Below, piece by piece: positions 17,430 to 26,514 of a stretch of DNA of 64,000 nt. The translations under genes and the position numbers were made by a program. Each line of letters opens with the position of its first letter. Positions within the stretch are counted from its first letter, which is position 1. Source of the stretch: Anaerolineae bacterium (GTDB lineage Bacteria > Chloroflexota > Anaerolineae > DUEN01); assembly GCA_025060615.1 (NCBI GenBank), contig JANXBS010000001.1:95577-159576 (forward strand), in the 5' to 3' direction. The notes beneath the pieces are model-generated. The model had not been told where the DNA came from, ran no database searches, and saw only the letters and a program-made list of their open reading frames with translations.

Positions 17430-19688
17430 ATGGCTAAGCGTCACGGGGGACGTCGGACCACAAGCCGTAGCCGGTCGCAAGCCGCTCAGGACAGCCGGTG
17501 GTGGCGGCGCTTGCCTGTGTGGAGCTGGAAGGGGCCAGGTCAACCGGAGATGGTGGGCCTGGCCCTCCTTGTGTTCGGAGCATGGGCAGGTGTTGCGCTG
17601 ATCTGGGACCTCCCTGGTCGCCTTTTGCTCCGTCGGCTTTGTGGGTGGGGGGCTTATCCGTTGGCCATTGCTCTCATGGCAGGTGGCCTTCTTTTGTTCT
17701 TCCGCAGAGAGGCTCGCCAGCGCTGGCGATGGGAATTGCTGGTGGGGCTGGAGCTGGCTTGGCTAGGCTCGTTGACGTTGACACAATTGATCAGCCCTGG
17801 CGACAACCCCCTGGAGGAGACGCAGCGCGCGGCCAGTAGTGGCCTGGTCGGATGGGCGCTGGGCGGCTTGTTGGGGCAGACCTTTGGCCAGCCAGGCGCC
17901 TGGGCGATCGCGCTAGCTGTGACGCTGTTCGGGCTATGGCTTATCTGGTGTTTCCTGCCATGGCCGGTGACAGCACCGAGGATCACCCATGCATTGGCTT
18001 CCTTACGCCAAACCTGGGAGGTGGTCCTCGCGCGCGTTCAGATGGCCTGGGCTCCGCCCCTGGCCGACGAGGGTGAGCTGAAGGAGGGAGTGGACGCCGC
18101 TAAAGAGCCATTGGAGGACGAGTTAGCTGTGCCGTTGTCGCTGCCAGAGTCGTCGTGGTATCCTGCTTCGCGTAAGGCCAGAACTCATCCACCGGCCCGC
18201 GCCCGGTCGGCAAAGCCGCTATCACGGCCTGAGTCACTCCCTCCGCTGGATCTGCTCGTGCCGGATGAGGGTACGGAAGTCAGCGAGGTAGTTGCACGGG
18301 ACAAGGCTAATCTAATCGAGCGCACGCTTGCTAGCTTTGGCGTCCCCGCCCGGGTGGTCGCCATTCACATCGGGCCTACGGTAACGCAGTTCGGCGTCGA
18401 GCCGCTGTACATCGAGCGTCAAGGCCTGCAGCGAAAGGTACGCGTCAGCCGTATTCAGGCGCTGTCTAACGATTTGGCTCTGGCCCTGGCCGCGCCCTCA
18501 ATTCGCATCGAGGCGCCGGTGCCGGGCCGGCCATACGTCGGGATCGAGGTGCCTAACGCGCAGACGGCGCTGGTGAACCTGCGCGGCGTGTTGGAATCGC
18601 CCGAGTTCCAGCGGTTACGCTCGCCGCTGGCTATCGCCCTGGGCAGAGACGTCTCCGGTGCTCCGGTGGTGGCAGACCTGGCGGGCATGCCTCATTTGCT
18701 GATCGCCGGAGCGACTGGATCGGGGAAATCGGTCTGTGTAAACGCCATCATCACCAGCCTGTTGCTCAATAACGGCCCGGACCGGCTGCGCCTGCTGATG
18801 ATTGACCCGAAGATGGTGGAGCTGGTGGGGTATAACGGCATCCCGCATTTGCTGGGGCCCGTAGTGACCGATCTCAAACAGGTGGTGGGGGCGCTGGTGT
18901 GGATGACACTGCAAATGGAAGAGCGATACCGGCGGTTCAATGCCGCAGGTGTGCGCAACCTGGAGGCCTATAACCGCAAGATGGCAAAGCGAGCAGGGGA
19001 AGATGGGCCGTTGCCTTACATCGTAGTAGTCATTGATGAGCTGGCGGACCTCATGATGACGGCGCCGGAAGAGGTGGAACGGCACATCTGCCGGCTAGCC
19101 CAGATGGCGCGCGCCACAGGTATCCACCTGGTGATCGCCACCCAGCGTCCGAGCGTGGACGTGATCACGGGGTTGATCAAGGCCAACTTCCCGGCGCGTA
19201 TTGCTTTTGCAGTGGCCTCGGGGGTCGATTCCCGGGTGATCTTGGATCAACCGGGAGCCGAAAAGCTGCTAGGGCGTGGGGATATGCTCTTTATGGCACC
19301 CCAGTCAAGCAAGTTACAACGTATTCAGGGGTGCTTCGTATCCGATCGAGAGATCCATGCGGTGGTGGATTTCTGGCGCCAAGCCGATCGGGGAAAGTCA
19401 TCGGTTTCCGAAGTAGTCGCCCCATGGGCTGGGCTGCTGGACGAGTTAGATGATAGGGACGATCTAATCGAGCAAGCCCTGCGCGAGCTACGAGGGGTAA
19501 GCTATACGTCGGCCTCGATGTTACAACGGCGGCTGCGCATCGGCTATCCGCGAGCGGCCCGGCTGATCGAACAGTTAGAGGAGATGGGGATAGTGGGGCC
19601 AGATGAGGGGGTAGGACGCCCTAGGCGAGTGCTGCTCTCCAGTTCTCCTCGCCGAAGCGAGGAGGACGACTCGCTGTTAGAAGGATGA
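17430..19688 (+). CDS. ftsK: FtsK/SpoIIIE family DNA translocase
   Basis: This is an ATP-driven motor that moves chromosomal DNA through the division septum. The N-terminal region has a basic start and four membrane segments (about 45-185), followed by a charged linker. The motor has Walker A GATGSGKSVCVN (about residue 426), Walker B IVVVIDELADLMM and ATQRPSVDVITGLIKANFPA. A C-terminal winged-helix gamma domain (SYTSASMLQRRLRIGYPRAA) should read oriented DNA sequences. The ATG at 17430 is chosen; a TTG at 17400 overlapping the S1 stop would add ten residues. Confidence 0.95.
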   Translation: MAKRHGGRRTTSRSRSQAAQDSRWWRRLPVWSWKGPGQPEMVGLALLVFGAWAGVALIWDLPGRLLLRRLCGWGAYPLAIALMAGGLLLFFRREARQRWRWELLVGLELAWLGSLTLTQLISPGDNPLEETQRAASSGLVGWALGGLLGQTFGQPGAWAIALAVTLFGLWLIWCFLPWPVTAPRITHALASLRQTWEVVLARVQMAWAPPLADEGELKEGVDAAKEPLEDELAVPLSLPESSWYPASRKARTHPPARARSAKPLSRPESLPPLDLLVPDEGTEVSEVVARDKANLIERTLASFGVPARVVAIHIGPTVTQFGVEPLYIERQGLQRKVRVSRIQALSNDLALALAAPSIRIEAPVPGRPYVGIEVPNAQTALVNLRGVLESPEFQRLRSPLAIALGRDVSGAPVVADLAGMPHLLIAGATGSGKSVCVNAIITSLLLNNGPDRLRLLMIDPKMVELVGYNGIPHLLGPVVTDLKQVVGALVWMTLQMEERYRRFNAAGVRNLEAYNRKMAKRAGEDGPLPYIVVVIDELADLMMTAPEEVERHICRLAQMARATGIHLVIATQRPSVDVITGLIKANFPARIAFAVASGVDSRVILDQPGAEKLLGRGDMLFMAPQSSKLQRIQGCFVSDREIHAVVDFWRQADRGKSSVSEVVAPWAGLLDELDDRDDLIEQALRELRGVSYTSASMLQRRLRIGYPRAARLIEQLEEMGIVGPDEGVGRPRRVLLSSSPRRSEEDDSLLEG

Positions 19689-19735
19689 AGGGATATGGGA
19701 GGCTTCACCCGATATCAGTCCACATGGAGGTTGTC

Positions 19736-20677
19736 ATGAAAACCGTGCTACTTGGCCATACTGGCGTTCAGGTAAGCGCTATCTGTCTGGGCGCTATGTA
19801 TTTTGGCACCCGTAACGACCCGCCTTCTTCTTATCAGTTGTTGGATCAGTACGTCGAAGCAGGTGGCTCCTTTATAGACACTGCCAACATCTATGCCTGG
19901 TGGGTGCCTGGCTTTCAAGGGGGCGAAAGTGAGACGCTGCTGGGACAGTGGATGCGCGAGCGATGCAACCGCGCGCGGCTATTCCTGGCCACTAAGGTCG
20001 GCTTTCAATACGCTGGTGTTGAGCGTGGCTTGCGAGCTAGCCAGATCGAGGCGGAATGCGAGAAGAGCCTGAAGCGACTGGGAGTGGAGACGATCGACCT
20101 CTATTACGCCCATGTGGACGACCGCAAGACTCCTATGGAGGAGACGCTGGAGGCGTTTGACCGGTTGGTGAGAGCGGGCAAAGTGCGTTTTATCGGGGCG
20201 AGCAACTTCTTGGCCTGGCGATTGGAGGAAGCACGCTGGGTGAGTCAAACGCACGGCTGGGCCGAGTACTGCTGTATTCAACAACGCTATACGTACCTGC
20301 GCCCCAAGCCTGGCGCTAGTTTCGATCCGCAAATCGCGGCCAACGAGGACCTCCTCGACTACTGCCAGACACGCGGCCTTACTCTACTCGCTTATTCCCC
20401 GTTGCTGAGCGGGGCCTACACGCGCCCGGATCGCCCGTTGCCGGCCCAATATGTTGGTCCGGACAGCGAAGCGCGTTTGGCCGCGCTAAAGGCCGTAGCT
20501 GCCGAAGTGGGAGCCACTGTCAACCAGGTGGTGCTGGCCTGGATGATTCACAGCGTTCCTCCGGTGATCCCGGTGATAGGGGCCAGCACACCGGAGCAGA
20601 TGCGAGAAAATCTGGGCGCACTAGAGGTGAAACTTACCGAAGAGCACATAGCCCGCCTGAACAACGCTTCAGCTTAA
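19736..20677 (+). CDS. Aldo/keto reductase
   Basis: The 313-residue protein is an aldo/keto reductase: N-terminal GHTGVQVSAICLGAM, FIDTANIYAWW with the catalytic Asp and Tyr, LATKVGF with the Lys, LYYAHVDDRKTPMEETL (His position) and VIPVIGAST near the C-terminus for NADP binding. The substrate cannot be told. The ATG at 19736 has GGAGG five bases upstream; an ATG at 19685 overlapping the ftsK stop has no such site. Confidence 0.9.
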   Translation: MKTVLLGHTGVQVSAICLGAMYFGTRNDPPSSYQLLDQYVEAGGSFIDTANIYAWWVPGFQGGESETLLGQWMRERCNRARLFLATKVGFQYAGVERGLRASQIEAECEKSLKRLGVETIDLYYAHVDDRKTPMEETLEAFDRLVRAGKVRFIGASNFLAWRLEEARWVSQTHGWAEYCCIQQRYTYLRPKPGASFDPQIAANEDLLDYCQTRGLTLLAYSPLLSGAYTRPDRPLPAQYVGPDSEARLAALKAVAAEVGATVNQVVLAWMIHSVPPVIPVIGASTPEQMRENLGALEVKLTEEHIARLNNASA

Positions 20678-20738
20678 GAGTTCACATTCCCGGCTCGGAA
20701 GCCAGAAGCGTCATCCCCATCTTCTGTCGGGGGAAAAT

Positions 20739-20767
20739 TTGACAGAATCCCCGCTTTTGGGTATAAG
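20739..20767 (+). promoter_or_regulatory. Strong SigA-type promoter upstream of the small Cys/His protein
   Basis: TTGACA (20739-20744), 17 bases and TATAAG (20762-20767). The predicted start near 20774 leaves an unusually long leader of about 150 bases before the 70-codon gene. Confidence 0.75.
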
Positions 20768-20801
20768 ATGCAACCTGTTGTGGCTTTTCGTAAGTGAACC
20801 G

Positions 20802-20825
20802 CGCCCTAGGCACCTGCCTGGGGCG
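20802..20825 (+). promoter_or_regulatory. Stem-loop in the leader of the small Cys/His protein
   Basis: CGCCCTAGGC and GCCTGGGGCG pair over ten positions (one G-T) with a four-base loop. It is not followed by a T run, so it looks like a structured 5' leader rather than a terminator. Confidence 0.5.
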
Positions 20826-20923
20826 TGCCTGTGTCAAAAGGCCACACCTTGTGGCGATGGCGGCCCCCAGGATAGCCGCATCGCCACTAGATCGAAGATC
20901 ATGCTCAAGGGAGGAATGGTACT

Positions 20924-21136
20924 ATGGCACGAGCTGCGAAGATGGGGGCTGACATCGCCACTCGCGAGGCCAATCGGAATCAGCCCACAGGACACCTTTG
21001 CGCTACCTGTCAAAAGCCTATAAAGCAGGGTGAGCTTTTGATCGTGACCACTACAATCTTTGCTGACAATGGCCGCGTGGCCAAACGTGTGAAGACGCCC
21101 TACCACCGCAACGGTTCTTGCTTCAAGGTTGGCTGA
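20924..21136 (+). CDS. Small 70-residue protein with a Cys/His metal-site pattern
   Basis: The protein is not recognised. It begins MARAAKMGADIATREANRNQ and contains CATCQKPI, then a central beta-like stretch (LLIVTTTIFADNGRVAKRVK) and ends YHRNGSCFKVG. The C-x2-C plus H-x4-C pattern would fit a single zinc site. A good ribosome-binding site (GGGAGGA) precedes the ATG, a consensus promoter and long leader lie upstream, and a terminator lies downstream, so it is a separate and probably well-expressed gene. Confidence 0.75.
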   Translation: MARAAKMGADIATREANRNQPTGHLCATCQKPIKQGELLIVTTTIFADNGRVAKRVKTPYHRNGSCFKVG

Positions 21137-21163
21137 GCTGGGCATCGAGACGATCATAAAAGC

Positions 21164-21188
21164 CCGGAGGGGCAGAATGCCCCTCCGG
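21164..21188 (-). terminator. Terminator hairpin between convergent genes
   Basis: CCGGAGGGGCA and TGCCCCTCCGG form a perfect 11-bp stem with a 3-base loop. On the minus strand it is followed by GCTTTTAT, so it should terminate the alcohol dehydrogenase transcript and may also end the plus-strand gene. Confidence 0.75.
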
Positions 21189-21271
21189 CGGAAATCCTGA
21201 AGGCTCTCTTGTCAGTCGGTGAGCTTCAGACCCCTAAGGTCGAGAGGGAACAGATCGGAGGCCAAAGCCCT

Positions 21272-22474
21272 TTAGAACGTAAACGCTACCTTGATCGCCT
21301 GATGCCGGCGTTTGGCGGCGGCCACCTCGATCGCCTCCCGCCAGCGAGAGAGCGGGAAGCGATGGGTGATCAGCCCCTCTGCCGTCAACTTTCCCATCTG
21401 AAATAGACGAGCCGTCAGCTCGAACGTTTCTATCTCTTCTCCAAGCCACTGCTCCATGCCATGGGCCATGGTCCCCATCAGCCGTACTTCCTGGTACCAG
21501 ACAGGAGTTAAGTCCACCGTTAACGGTTTAAACTGCACTCCAACCAGTACCACCATCCCTCCCGCTCGCGCCCAGCGCAAAGCATCCGTCACCGTCTGAC
21601 CGGTGCCCACGCAGTCGTAGACCACATCGAAGCCCCCTAACAGCATTGCGCTGCCGAACATCCCCCGATATAACCGAGCTCCCGTGATCTCGGCGGTGAC
21701 TGTGTATCCATCTGCGCGCGTACGTACCTCGTGCGCGCCCAGCCGGCGGGCCGCCTCTGCCTGAAATGGATAGCGCGCGAGTGCGGTCACATGAGCCTCT
21801 GGAGCTAACGCTCGCAACGCCTGCACGGTCATCAGCCCGATGATGCCGCACCCCAGCACCAAGACGTGGTCACCCGGATTCGGCAGCGCCTGCAACACGG
21901 CGTGCACGCCCACCGCTGCAGGCTCGAGCAGCGCGACCTCTTCATCGCTCAGCGCGTCTGGGGGGCGGTACAGTTGATCCTCGTGCACGAGGAGCTGATC
22001 GCTCCAGCCGCCACCGATGGAGGCCCATCCCTGATTGGCCGATTGGTTTTCGCACAGGTAGTAGTTCCCATGTTGGCAATGACGGCAGAGGGGCTTGATC
22101 TCCTGGGTGCGGCAAGTGGGGCTGAAATAGCGCAGCGCCACCCGATCGCCTGCGCGCACGCGCGTGACAGCGTCACCAACCTCGATCACTTCTCCGCAGA
22201 TCTCGTGACCCAGGTAAGTGCGCTGGTTGCCTGGCAGCACGGCTGGGGCGACCCGTGGATCGCCATCCACGTGAACTAAGTGGAGATCGGTCCCACAGAT
22301 CAGCGAGAGACGATTGCGCACTCGCACGCTATATGGCCCAGGCAGCGACGGATCGGGCTGGGTAACGAAGTGAACCGGGCTGATCGGGCTTAGGTACGCG
22401 CCTGGCCAGATTTTGCTCAAAGCCCGTGTGGCCAGCACACGCAGGATGCCTAATTCAATATAGATAGTCTGCAT
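21272..22474 (-). CDS. Zinc-dependent alcohol dehydrogenase family (MDR)
   Basis: The 400-residue protein is a medium-chain zinc dehydrogenase. Catalytic zinc ligands lie in CGTDLH and YLGHE, and structural-zinc Cys residues in CRHCQHGNYYLCEN. The Rossmann nucleotide-binding motif is VLVLGCGIIGLMTVQAL. It should oxidise an alcohol or polyol with NAD(P); sorbitol-, threonine- or sugar-type substrates are possible but not decidable. An N-terminal stretch of some 25 residues precedes the usual GroES-like start. The ATG has only a weak upstream site. It is divergent from the glycosyltransferase genes. Confidence 0.88.
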   Translation of the reverse strand: MQTIYIELGILRVLATRALSKIWPGAYLSPISPVHFVTQPDPSLPGPYSVRVRNRLSLICGTDLHLVHVDGDPRVAPAVLPGNQRTYLGHEICGEVIEVGDAVTRVRAGDRVALRYFSPTCRTQEIKPLCRHCQHGNYYLCENQSANQGWASIGGGWSDQLLVHEDQLYRPPDALSDEEVALLEPAAVGVHAVLQALPNPGDHVLVLGCGIIGLMTVQALRALAPEAHVTALARYPFQAEAARRLGAHEVRTRADGYTVTAEITGARLYRGMFGSAMLLGGFDVVYDCVGTGQTVTDALRWARAGGMVVLVGVQFKPLTVDLTPVWYQEVRLMGTMAHGMEQWLGEEIETFELTARLFQMGKLTAEGLITHRFPLSRWREAIEVAAAKRRHQAIKVAFTF

Positions 22475-22507
22475 GTGGCATTGCTTTTCCTTGCGTCACG
22501 AATTTTA

Positions 22508-22516
22508 TGGTATACT
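22508..22516 (+). promoter_or_regulatory. Extended -10 promoter of the glycosyltransferase operon
   Basis: TGGTATACT is an extended -10 element with no well-spaced -35 box. It lies 112 bases upstream of the first membrane gene. Confidence 0.45.
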
Positions 22517-22575
22517 GGCCAAAACTCGATTGGCTCTTTGCCCGATAAGGGAGATTGATCATTTTCGCAGAGATA

Positions 22576-22594
22576 ATACTTGGATGCCAAGTAT
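22576..22594 (+). promoter_or_regulatory. Perfect inverted repeat, possible operator
   Basis: ATACTTGG, three bases and CCAAGTAT form a perfect 8-bp inverted repeat 34 bases before the start of the first membrane gene and downstream of the predicted promoter. It could be a regulator site or an mRNA hairpin. Confidence 0.45.
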
Positions 22595-22628
22595 CAGTCA
22601 AGACGAATCGGTATAAGGCTGCAGCGAG

Positions 22629-23825
22629 ATGCGCTTAACGATTGAGGGTAAGTCCATCATCGCGAAGTTGTGGCAGCATGACGAAGTACGCTTGCTGGGG
22701 CTGTTTTTGGTATTGCTAATCATTTACCTGTTGATTGCCAGCCAGGTCCATGCGCCCATGGGATATTACGGCACCATCGATAAGCCGCGCTTTGCCGATC
22801 CATGGATTGAGCGCACGGAGACGATCCTCAGCGGCCGGCTGCTGTACCGCGATGTCTTCACCGCTACCCCTCCGCTGACCAACTTTCTGATCGTCCCGCC
22901 TGCATTCATTGCTAAGCTGTTAGGCTACAAAAACCCTTGGGCTACACTCGCCTTTATGCTCTATTTCTCTCTATTCAATTTGTTAGCGGCTTATACGCTG
23001 CTGTACTTGGGCAAGAGCCGCTATGAAGGCTGGCGGGCTGCGGTTATGTTTCTGCTAAATCCGCTCACCTTTAGCAACACGGTGCTTCGCCGCCAGGATG
23101 AGTCCATCCTGGTCTTCTTTTGGGGGCTTTCGCTGCTCCTCTTCGTCCAACGCCGACACTGGCAGGCAGCGTTAGCGATTGGCGCGACGCTGTTGGTGAA
23201 GCTCAGCGGCGTACTGCTGATCCCCGTCGCTGTCTTGCACAGCCGATATTGGCGTTACATCCTTATCCCAGCGTTCGTATTCGCGCTGGCGATGGCGCCG
23301 TTTCTATTTCTAGCAGGCCGTGACGCTATGTTCTGGGACTTCAGTCGGAGGAATGCCGAGCATCCGTTTCAGCTGGATGGGATTAGCTTAGGTGCTTTAT
23401 GGGAACTCTGGCATGGAAAAGGGTCTGCTGACCGCTACCTGGGGGCGCTGTCGGTACTCTTCGTGGTAGGTGTGGGAGCCATGGTTGGCTTCGTCGCCTG
23501 GAAACGATTCGGTGTACTGGAAGACCTCACCTTGTTGACAGCGACCGTGTTACTGTTGATCCCTAAGCTGCACGCCGGCTATTTCTCTTTGCTGGCATTA
23601 ACGATGGCCCCCTTGCTCTCACGGTATCGGTTGGAAGTGCCCTATTTTCTGCTCGGCACGCTGATCATTGTTGGCGATTTCCTTGTGTTCCCGATCCGCG
23701 ATCATCCTTTCGCCTTCGTGCTGATGGTGGTAGCCTCTGCGCTGTTACTTGGAATGATCGTCCGCCTTAGCCGCCCGTCCGCCCTCGAATCACCAGGGGA
23801 GCTTTCACGGGTTCCCGGAACATGA
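22629..23825 (+). CDS. Polytopic membrane protein, glycosyltransferase-like (GT-C fold)
   Basis: The 398-residue protein has about ten membrane segments. The first loop holds ADPWIERTETILSGRLLYRD, like the acidic loop of GT-C glycosyltransferases that use lipid-linked sugars. RRQDESILVFFWGLSLLL resembles the DUF2029/GT87 type. Exact substrate and family are uncertain. Its stop codon overlaps the start of the next gene (ATGA), so the three membrane genes probably form an operon. Confidence 0.7.
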   Translation: MRLTIEGKSIIAKLWQHDEVRLLGLFLVLLIIYLLIASQVHAPMGYYGTIDKPRFADPWIERTETILSGRLLYRDVFTATPPLTNFLIVPPAFIAKLLGYKNPWATLAFMLYFSLFNLLAAYTLLYLGKSRYEGWRAAVMFLLNPLTFSNTVLRRQDESILVFFWGLSLLLFVQRRHWQAALAIGATLLVKLSGVLLIPVAVLHSRYWRYILIPAFVFALAMAPFLFLAGRDAMFWDFSRRNAEHPFQLDGISLGALWELWHGKGSADRYLGALSVLFVVGVGAMVGFVAWKRFGVLEDLTLLTATVLLLIPKLHAGYFSLLALTMAPLLSRYRLEVPYFLLGTLIIVGDFLVFPIRDHPFAFVLMVVASALLLGMIVRLSRPSALESPGELSRVPGT

Positions 23826-26500
23826 GCCGTCCTTTAACCACTGCCTTAGTGCTGACGATCCTGGCCAATCTCATCTTGCTGCTTCCCGGCCCTCTAGCGC
23901 TTCAGGTGCTGGCTGTCCTGTTCCTCACCATACTAGTGCCGGGCGCATTGTTGGTCAGGCTCCTGATCGGGCCCAGTGAAGCTTTGCATGAGCTTCTGGA
24001 GCATGGCGTCTATGCTGTGGCTGTCGGCGTCGGCATTCTGGTGGTCGCCCTGCTCTGGCTCTCGTATATTCCTGGCCCATTGACTCGTGCAATGGCCCTC
24101 ACCGGCTTTGACACGCTAATACTGGGCTTGTGGGTGGCTTGTTGGCGCTCTGAGGCCAGAGCACAGCAGGCATCGCGAAGTTCGTTGGAGTGGGATGGGG
24201 ATCTGGGTCGCATACGCCGAGAGGCCCATCGAGTAGGCCGTTTTCCTGGTTTGCGCCTGCCAAGTCTGGCGCAAAGAAAATCGGTTAAGGCTTTTCAGAA
24301 GCCATCTCAGCGGTCGGCATCTTTCCGAGTGCGAACGTTGACCACTTCGGAGAGATGGCTGTTGATCGGCGCAATGGCGTTATTGTTGATCGCCAGTCCA
24401 TTCCGGCTCGTCCATCTTGGTTACTCGGAGTTTTATTCTGACGAAGCGCGGGCGGTGCTGCGGGCGACGGGGGTGATCCAGGGCTACGACGATGTACTCT
24501 TTATCCATCGCAAAGGCCCAGTTGAGATCCTCATACCCACCGCCATCTACGTGCTGACTGGCTACCTCACTGAGGCTTATGCCCGGCTGCCGTTTGCTAT
24601 TGCGAACATCACCGGCGTGATCGCAGTGTTCCTGCTTGGTCGGCGTATGTTCAGCCCAATCGCTGGCTGGCTCGCTGCGCTTTTGTTGGCGTTCGACGGT
24701 TATCTAATCGCCTTCGCTCGCTTTGTTGAGTATCAGAGCATCGTCTTCCTCACATCCACCGCTGTGCTTCTGTCTCTATATCGGCTTTATTGCTCGTCCC
24801 AAGCCTCGCCAACTCGCTTATTTACCCTCGCTGCCTGGCTACTGACCGCTGGCCTTCTTTCGCATTATGAGGCCGCGCTTGTCCTGTTCCCGGCTTTCTT
24901 TCTTCTAGCCGCTATCTGCCGTCATCGTTCATCGCCGATCTCGCCCTCATCAGCGGCTCTTCCGCTTCTCGTCGTGGCCCTTCCGCTCGCTTCGTTTTAT
25001 ATCCCCTTTGTTGTCCATCCTAACTTTCAGGCCACGTGGACTTATATCACGGCCCGCCGCATCGGCGACGAGCTGCTATACAATAACGTGGCCGATTTCT
25101 TCCAGCGCACGGCGCTCTATTCCGGAGTCTTTGTGATCGGACTCATGGCGTTGCTATCGCTGATCGGCCTGGCGTTGCTCTATCGCCGCAGTCTTAGTGG
25201 CCCTGGAGGCTGGTTGTTGACTGGCGCAGCCACACTCGTCCTCCTGCTGACAGCCTGGAATAGCCGTTGGATGCGCTTCAGCGACACGGACTGGCTAATC
25301 GTCCCGTGGGCGCTGTTGTTGACCGTTGCATGGCTTTTGCCCAGGACTTCTATCGAACATCGCACTGTCCTGCTATGGTGGGGACTGCCGATGCTGATCG
25401 CATTGTTCCTGGTCGCCAAGCCACGCACGCACGTCTACGTGTTCTTCCCGGGATGGATGCTCTTGGCCGGCTGGACGCTTAGCCAGGGCTGGAACTGGCT
25501 ACGCAATCAAGCAAGCGTGCGCATCACCTACGCCGTCGGCACCCTGTCCGTCGCAGCAATGGCCGTTATATCGGGCTACTACGCCTATCTTCTATTCCTC
25601 AGGAGCACACCAGAAACAGTGCTCACCTATGAACAGAATCTCCCGATGAGCTATTATCCTTTCCGTGAGCTGCCGGAAGGCGAATTGTATGGCTTTCCCC
25701 TTAACAACGGGTGGAAAGTGATCGGTATGCTTTATCGACGCGGCGAGATCCAGGGTGATTACGATGTCAATGAAGATCCATGGGTGCCAAGCTGGTACAC
25801 GCGAGGCCAAAATCGATGCGGCCGCACGGCGACATGGTATTTTTTGATGAAACACCTGAAGCCAGATGAGGCGATTCGTACGTTGCCCGAGTCGTACCGA
25901 CAGCGCGGCTTTCAATTGTGGGGCATGGTGGAGGTGAATGGGATCCCCAAGTTAGAGGTGTATCGCCAGACTGATGGCCCAATCGAGCCGCGCAAGTGGC
26001 GGCTCGAAGAATGGGAGGCCGCTTTCGATCGGGGGACAACGCCGGAGTTCCCGCTCGACGACCCGATCGTCATCCCTCCGATCGAGCATCCGCTGCACAT
26101 TAACTTGGATGGCAAACTATGGCTGGAGGGATACGATCTGGAGCCTGACTCATCGCTTCGGCCCGGCGACACATTGCGCCTACGGCTGTACTGGCGTGCG
26201 CAGTGGCCCCTGAGTGAGTCCTATACTGTCTTTAACCAATTGCGTTCTGAGGCTGGCGAGATCGTCGGTCAGCTTGATGGGATCCCGGTCTGTGGTCGGC
26301 GGCCCACTTACAAGTGGGATCCTGGCGAGTTCATCACCGACACCTATGTTATCGAGATCAAACCCGATGCACTTCCTGGGACTTACACGTTGTACACCGG
26401 GATGTACTTGCCTGAGACCGGTGAGCGGCTCACCATTGTGGACGAGGCCGGCCACCCTATGAGTAATGAGATCGAGCTCGCCCAGATTCATATTCGATAG
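23822..26500 (+). CDS. GT39/ArnT-like membrane glycosyltransferase with C-terminal beta domain, copy 1
   Basis: The 892-residue protein starts with about four membrane segments, then a charged linker (about 125-175). An ArnT/PMT-type core follows with the first-loop acidic motif YSEFYSDEARAVLR (about 200-213), KGPVEILIPTAIYVLTG and many membrane segments up to about residue 600. Such enzymes move sugars from polyprenyl-phosphate donors at the outer membrane face. The last 150 residues form a beta-rich domain (LHINLDGKLWLEGYDLE, GDTLRLRLYWRA, GTYTLYTGMYLPETGERL). The next gene is a full-length paralogue. Confidence 0.8.
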   Translation: MSRPLTTALVLTILANLILLLPGPLALQVLAVLFLTILVPGALLVRLLIGPSEALHELLEHGVYAVAVGVGILVVALLWLSYIPGPLTRAMALTGFDTLILGLWVACWRSEARAQQASRSSLEWDGDLGRIRREAHRVGRFPGLRLPSLAQRKSVKAFQKPSQRSASFRVRTLTTSERWLLIGAMALLLIASPFRLVHLGYSEFYSDEARAVLRATGVIQGYDDVLFIHRKGPVEILIPTAIYVLTGYLTEAYARLPFAIANITGVIAVFLLGRRMFSPIAGWLAALLLAFDGYLIAFARFVEYQSIVFLTSTAVLLSLYRLYCSSQASPTRLFTLAAWLLTAGLLSHYEAALVLFPAFFLLAAICRHRSSPISPSSAALPLLVVALPLASFYIPFVVHPNFQATWTYITARRIGDELLYNNVADFFQRTALYSGVFVIGLMALLSLIGLALLYRRSLSGPGGWLLTGAATLVLLLTAWNSRWMRFSDTDWLIVPWALLLTVAWLLPRTSIEHRTVLLWWGLPMLIALFLVAKPRTHVYVFFPGWMLLAGWTLSQGWNWLRNQASVRITYAVGTLSVAAMAVISGYYAYLLFLRSTPETVLTYEQNLPMSYYPFRELPEGELYGFPLNNGWKVIGMLYRRGEIQGDYDVNEDPWVPSWYTRGQNRCGRTATWYFLMKHLKPDEAIRTLPESYRQRGFQLWGMVEVNGIPKLEVYRQTDGPIEPRKWRLEEWEAAFDRGTTPEFPLDDPIVIPPIEHPLHINLDGKLWLEGYDLEPDSSLRPGDTLRLRLYWRAQWPLSESYTVFNQLRSEAGEIVGQLDGIPVCGRRPTYKWDPGEFITDTYVIEIKPDALPGTYTLYTGMYLPETGERLTIVDEAGHPMSNEIELAQIHIR

Positions 26501-26514
26501 CAGCATTCACGCCC

